This document shows positions 60,677 through 64,000 of a stretch of 64,000 nucleotides of DNA, one piece after another. Where the stretch lies: positions 62,001 through 126,000 of the forward strand of contig NZ_JAJITD010000019.1 of NCBI RefSeq assembly GCF_020880815.1, in the 5' to 3' direction. Made by a program: the position numbers and the translations under genes. Below the pieces are notes generated by a model, which searched no databases, was not told the DNA's origin, and saw only the letters and a list, made by a program, of their open reading frames with translations. How positions within the stretch are numbered: the first letter of the stretch is position 1; each line of letters begins with the position of its first letter. The stretch is from Paraburkholderia sejongensis (GTDB lineage Bacteria; Pseudomonadota; Gammaproteobacteria; Burkholderiales; Burkholderiaceae).

Positions 60677-61627
60677 ATGAATCCGGCATTTTCCGTAGTG
60701 TTCCTGACGACTTTTAGCGGCGCCGCGCAAGGCTTGCTTATTGCGCTCGTCGGTGTCGAAAGCGCGGCGGCGCTCGGGGTGATCGCGCAACCGGCGTCCG
60801 CGTTCTATGTGACCGGCGCGGCGCTTGCGGTGTTGCTCGGTGGCCTGGGCCTGGTCGCGTCGTTCTTCCATCTCGGCCATCCGGAACGCGCGTGGCGCGC
60901 GATCGCGATGTGGCGCACCTCGTGGCTGTCGCGTGAATGCCTGTGTTTGCCCGCGTTTCTCGGCTGCGCGTTCCTGTATGGCGTTGCGCACTGGTTCGGG
61001 TCGCCGTGGTCGCTCGCGCTCGGTTGGCTCGGCGTGCTTGCGAGCGCCGCGTTGTTCGTCTGCACCGCGATGATCTACGCGTGTCTGCGGTTCCTGCAGG
61101 AATGGGCGACGCCGCTGACGCTGGTGAACTTCGTGCTGCTCGGCTGCGCGTCGGGCTTCACGCTGGCGACTGCGTTGAGCGCGTGGTTCGCGCCGGCGTT
61201 GACGATCGGGCTGGCCGTTTGCGCATGCGTGCTGACGCTCGCCGGCTGCGCGAGCCGTTCGGCTTCGCTGGTGCGCAATGCGCGGCTGCGGCCGAAGTCG
61301 ACCGTGCAGAGCGCGACCGGCATTCACAACCCGAAGCTCGTGCAGGTGTCGCGCGGCTTCACCGCGGGCGCGTTCAATCTGCGCGAGTTCTTTCACGGCA
61401 AATCGGCGCGCACGCTGCGTGATATCAAATGGGGTTTTCTGGCGGGCGCATTCGTCGCGCCTGTTTTGCTCGTCGTAGCCGGCGCGGGATTGCAGCCGCT
61501 TGGTGTTTCGTTCGGACTGCTGGCCACCGCGTGTCTCGTGCAGTACGCGGGGCTGGTCGCGGAGCGCTGGTTTTTCTTCGCGGAGGCGAAGCATCCGCAG
61601 AATCTGTATTACGCGCGGCTGGGATGA
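60677..61627 (+). CDS. soeC: Membrane anchor subunit, SoeC/DmsC-like
   Basis: Integral membrane quinone-reducing anchor of 316 aa with about eight hydrophobic segments, for example GLLIALVGVESAAALGVIA, LAVLLGGLGLVASFFHLGHPERAWRA and VAPVLLVVAGAGL. FHLGHPERAWRAI and the late LKWGFL-like IKWGFLAGAF are typical of DmsC-family anchors. It would receive electrons from the iron-sulfur subunit and pass them to ubiquinone. It begins 28 bp after soeB. A GTGAGCAG/CTGCTCAC hairpin follows at once. Confidence 0.85.
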   Translation: MNPAFSVVFLTTFSGAAQGLLIALVGVESAAALGVIAQPASAFYVTGAALAVLLGGLGLVASFFHLGHPERAWRAIAMWRTSWLSRECLCLPAFLGCAFLYGVAHWFGSPWSLALGWLGVLASAALFVCTAMIYACLRFLQEWATPLTLVNFVLLGCASGFTLATALSAWFAPALTIGLAVCACVLTLAGCASRSASLVRNARLRPKSTVQSATGIHNPKLVQVSRGFTAGAFNLREFFHGKSARTLRDIKWGFLAGAFVAPVLLVVAGAGLQPLGVSFGLLATACLVQYAGLVAERWFFFAEAKHPQNLYYARLG

Positions 61628-61682
61628 GTGAGCAGGAGCGCGCGCCGGTCACCACGGCCCGGCCGCGCGCTTTACTGCTCAC
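61628..61682. terminator. Bidirectional hairpin between convergent soeC and nrdJ
   Basis: Outer arms GTGAGCAG and CTGCTCAC and inner arms AGCGCGCG and CGCGCGCT fill the 56-bp gap between the two genes. There is no T-tract, but the stem is strong and fills the space between the convergent stops. Confidence 0.72.
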
Positions 61683-61683
61683 G

Positions 61684-64000
61684 CTAACCACACGCGCCAA
61701 CTTCTCCGCACGCAGTACAAAAATCGCAACCATCCTTGCGAATCACCGCATTCGCGCCGCACGACCCGCATTTACGCCCGAGCATCGTATGCAGTCCCTG
61801 GGTGCCGTTCGGTTGCAGCAACGTATCGGCGCTGTCGTCAGGAGCCGGGCGAATGCCGAAATCGGCGCTCAATGCCGTCTCCGTTTTCATCTGCCCGCGC
61901 GGCAGCCGCGCGAGCATCCGCGACGCGACCTGATTGCCCTCCGCATCGAGAAAACCGCGCCGATACAGGATCTGCTGGATCGCGAACGCGAGCGCGGCGA
62001 CTTCCGAATCGTGCCAGCGCGGCGCGCGATGACCGTCCAGACGCTGCACCTCGCCGAGCCGCACCTGACCGCGATCCCACGACACCTTGCGCATGTCCTG
62101 CAGATTGCGCGCGACAAAGCCGCCGCGCGCGGCCAGCGACAACGAACGCATCGTCGCGGTGATCCACTGCTGCGACTCGTCGCGCTGACCGGTCGGGATA
62201 AAGAACTCGATCGGCCGCTCGATCGTCACGTCCTCTCCGCCGAGCCGTCCGGTCACCTCGATAAACGACACCGCCACATACAGCGATTTCTTGCCGGCCT
62301 GGGTCAGGTACTCGACTTTCTCGATGATGGCCGGCAATTCGCCCTTGGGCCGATGATCGATAGCAATCCTGAGCGGGTCGAGGTCGCTATCGGCGAGCGT
62401 ATCGTCGGGCTGGGCCGGCGTCACGCTCAGCACCGCGCCGAGCGTGTCGTTCGGCCGATAGGTCGCGAGGCCTTTCAGCCCGCTTTTCCACGCATCGAAA
62501 TACAGGCTCTCGAATGCATCGAACGGATAGTCGGCCGGCACGTTGACGGTCTTCGAAATCGACGTGTCCACGTACGGCTGCACCGCCGCCATCATGTCGA
62601 GATGGTCGCGCGCCGACATTTCCAGCGCGCTGACGAAGTAGTCGGGTAGCCGGTTCACGTCGCCGCCAAGCTCGCGATACAGGCGGTACGCGTAGTCCTC
62701 GACATCGAACGATTCGCGCCCGCCGTCGGCCATTACCTTCATGCGCTTGTAGGTCCACGAGAACGCCGGCTCGATGCCGTTCGACGCGTTGTCCGCGAAC
62801 GCGAGGCTGACGGTGCCGGTCGGCGCGATCGACAGCAGATGGCTGTTGCGGATGCCGTCGCGCCGGATTGCCTGCTGCAGGTCGTCGGGCAGACGCGACG
62901 CGAAGGTGCCGGCTTGCAGGTAACTCGCCGCATCGAACAGCGGAAATGCGCCGCGCTCCTTCGCGAGTTCGACCGACGCGCGATACGCCTCGTCGCGCAT
63001 CAGCCGCGCGATGCGCACCGCGAAGTCGCGGCCTTCGGGCGAGTTGTAGCGCAGCCCGAGCATCACGAGCGTGTCGCCGAGACCGGTGAAGCCGACGCCA
63101 ATCCGGCGTTTCGCGCGCGATTCGTCGTACTGCTGCGGCAGCGGCCACAGCGTGACGTCGAGCACGTTGTCGAGAAAGCGCACCTGGGTGCGCGTGCGCC
63201 GCGCGAGGCCGTCCCAGTCGAACGACGGTTTGCGGCCCTGTAACTGCGCGAACGGATCGACCACGAAGCGCGTCAGGTTCAGCGGCCCGAGATTGCAGCA
63301 GCCGTACGCGGGCAACGGCTGCTCGCCGCACGGATTGGTCGCGCGGATCGTTTCGAGCGCGCGCAGATTGTTGTCTTCGTTCATCCGCGAGATGAACACG
63401 ATGCCCGGCTCGGCGACGTCGTAGGTCGAGCGCATGATGCGATCCCAGATCGCGCGCGCCGGATGCTCGCTATAGATCCACAGACCATCGTCGCGCTGGC
63501 GCACGTCGCCGGCCGCGCGCAATGCCGGCGACGGCTCGGCGCGGTGCACCAGTTGCCACGGCTCGTCGTTTTCGACCGCGCGCATGAACTCGTCGGTGAC
63601 GCCGACCGACACGTTGAAGTTGTTCCAGCGTCCCTTCGAATGCTTCGCCTCGATGAACTCGATCAGGTCCGGATGGTTGCAGTCGAGCACGGCCATCTGC
63701 GCGCCGCGCCGCGAGCCCGCGCTTTCGACGGTGCGGCACGACGCGTCGAACACGTCCATATAACTGCACGGGCCCGACGCCGACGAACTGGTGGTGTGAA
63801 CGCGCGCGCCTTTCGGCCGGATCGCGGAGAAGTTGTAGCCGACCCCGCCGCCGCGGCGCATCGTTTCGGCCGCCTGCAACAGCGCGACGTAGATGCCGGG
63901 CAGACCCTGTTCGTCGACGCCCTGGATCGAGTCGCCGACCGGCTGCACGAAGCAGTTGATCAGCGTGGCCGCGATGCCGCTGCCGGCCGCGCTCATAATG
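61684..64000 (-). CDS. nrdJ: Adenosylcobalamin-dependent (class II) ribonucleotide reductase, 5' end beyond window
   Basis: Reduces ribonucleotides to deoxyribonucleotides using vitamin B12, without oxygen dependence. About 772 C-terminal residues are visible. The frame continues past the right edge. Landmarks are LINCFVQPVGDSI, RRGGGVGYNFSAIRPKGA, SRRGAQMAVLDCNHPD, the catalytic NPCGEQPLPAYGCCNLG, PTGTVSLAFADNASNGIEPAFSW and PDYFVSALEMSARDHLDMMAA. The C terminus ends in a Cys cluster (KCGSCGANAVIRKDGCDFC, ACGEVGACG), a zinc-like or redox site typical of NrdJ. Upstream control, such as a cobalamin riboswitch, lies outside. Confidence 0.94.
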   Translation of the reverse strand, partial: IMSAAGSGIAATLINCFVQPVGDSIQGVDEQGLPGIYVALLQAAETMRRGGGVGYNFSAIRPKGARVHTTSSSASGPCSYMDVFDASCRTVESAGSRRGAQMAVLDCNHPDLIEFIEAKHSKGRWNNFNVSVGVTDEFMRAVENDEPWQLVHRAEPSPALRAAGDVRQRDDGLWIYSEHPARAIWDRIMRSTYDVAEPGIVFISRMNEDNNLRALETIRATNPCGEQPLPAYGCCNLGPLNLTRFVVDPFAQLQGRKPSFDWDGLARRTRTQVRFLDNVLDVTLWPLPQQYDESRAKRRIGVGFTGLGDTLVMLGLRYNSPEGRDFAVRIARLMRDEAYRASVELAKERGAFPLFDAASYLQAGTFASRLPDDLQQAIRRDGIRNSHLLSIAPTGTVSLAFADNASNGIEPAFSWTYKRMKVMADGGRESFDVEDYAYRLYRELGGDVNRLPDYFVSALEMSARDHLDMMAAVQPYVDTSISKTVNVPADYPFDAFESLYFDAWKSGLKGLATYRPNDTLGAVLSVTPAQPDDTLADSDLDPLRIAIDHRPKGELPAIIEKVEYLTQAGKKSLYVAVSFIEVTGRLGGEDVTIERPIEFFIPTGQRDESQQWITATMRSLSLAARGGFVARNLQDMRKVSWDRGQVRLGEVQRLDGHRAPRWHDSEVAALAFAIQQILYRRGFLDAEGNQVASRMLARLPRGQMKTETALSADFGIRPAPDDSADTLLQPNGTQGLHTMLGRKCGSCGANAVIRKDGCDFCTACGEVGACG

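Noticed and set aside
61684..64000. Cobalamin riboswitch expected for nrdJ
   Set aside because: The 5' end of the gene lies beyond the right edge, so no leader can be examined.
1..64000. tRNA, rRNA, integrase or attachment sites marking a genomic island
   Set aside because: I saw no tRNA cloverleaf, recombinase or direct-repeat boundary. The accessory look of several loci is not by itself evidence of an island.

Overview
The window looks like chromosomal DNA of a Burkholderia sensu lato betaproteobacterium, most likely Paraburkholderia. The support is the high GC with strong G/C third positions, the porin type, the many LysR/GntR/MocR regulators, several TRAP and MFS transporters for plant-derived acids, a class II ribonucleotide reductase and a long inverted repeat of a kind I associate with Paraburkholderia. 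The genus call is an inference from gene content. I saw no rRNA, tRNA, CRISPR array, integrase or transposase.

Bases 1-13400 form a sugar-acid island. Its parts are alpha-ketoglutarate semialdehyde dehydrogenase (cut by the left edge), a FadR-type GntR repressor, an MFS aldarate importer, KdgD, galactarate dehydratase (GarD), uronate dehydrogenase (Udh), an SMP-30 lactonase, a three-part TRAP transporter and a porin. Together they make a complete oxidative route from D-galacturonate to alpha-ketoglutarate. A 13-bp motif (TCRTCSTACAACA) occurs twice in inverted orientation between kdgD and garD and twice before the TRAP operon. It is the probable operator of the local GntR protein.

Bases 13800-31100 hold a glycolipid-binding-like protein and a four-gene oxidative operon (Baeyer-Villiger-type monooxygenase, SDR, diiron-like hydrolase, alpha/beta hydrolase) with a MerR regulator and a palindrome in its promoter. 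They continue with a GNAT acetyltransferase, a MocR regulator divergent from an EamA exporter, an orphan TAXI binding protein, a zinc-ribbon membrane protein, a DHA2 efflux pump with a TetR regulator, a lone receiver protein, a His-rich Zur and a glutathione transferase.

Bases 31200-39500 carry a NERD-helicase, a phosphoribosyltransferase-HAD fusion, a signalling group (secreted SUOX-like protein, hybrid kinase, BetR-receiver regulator) and a hipBA toxin-antitoxin pair. Four hip operators are spaced exactly 26 bp apart.

Bases 39500-49200 hold an amino-acid oxidase/ketimine-reductase group, zwf, a PRISE-like reductase with a divergent LysR, a lipoprotein nucleoside hydrolase and another LysR. 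Bases 49270-49906 are a non-coding long inverted repeat. After it come an alcohol dehydrogenase with a divergent AraC regulator, a small ABM-fold protein and a diguanylate cyclase.

Bases 54450-61630 contain a D-2-hydroxyacid dehydrogenase, a decayed DctA-like symporter remnant, an Ldh-family dehydrogenase and a cytoplasmic molybdoenzyme operon that looks like SoeABC sulfite dehydrogenase. This combination resembles the oxidative and sulfite-handling parts of sulfolactate breakdown, which is a hypothesis only. The window ends inside nrdJ on the minus strand.
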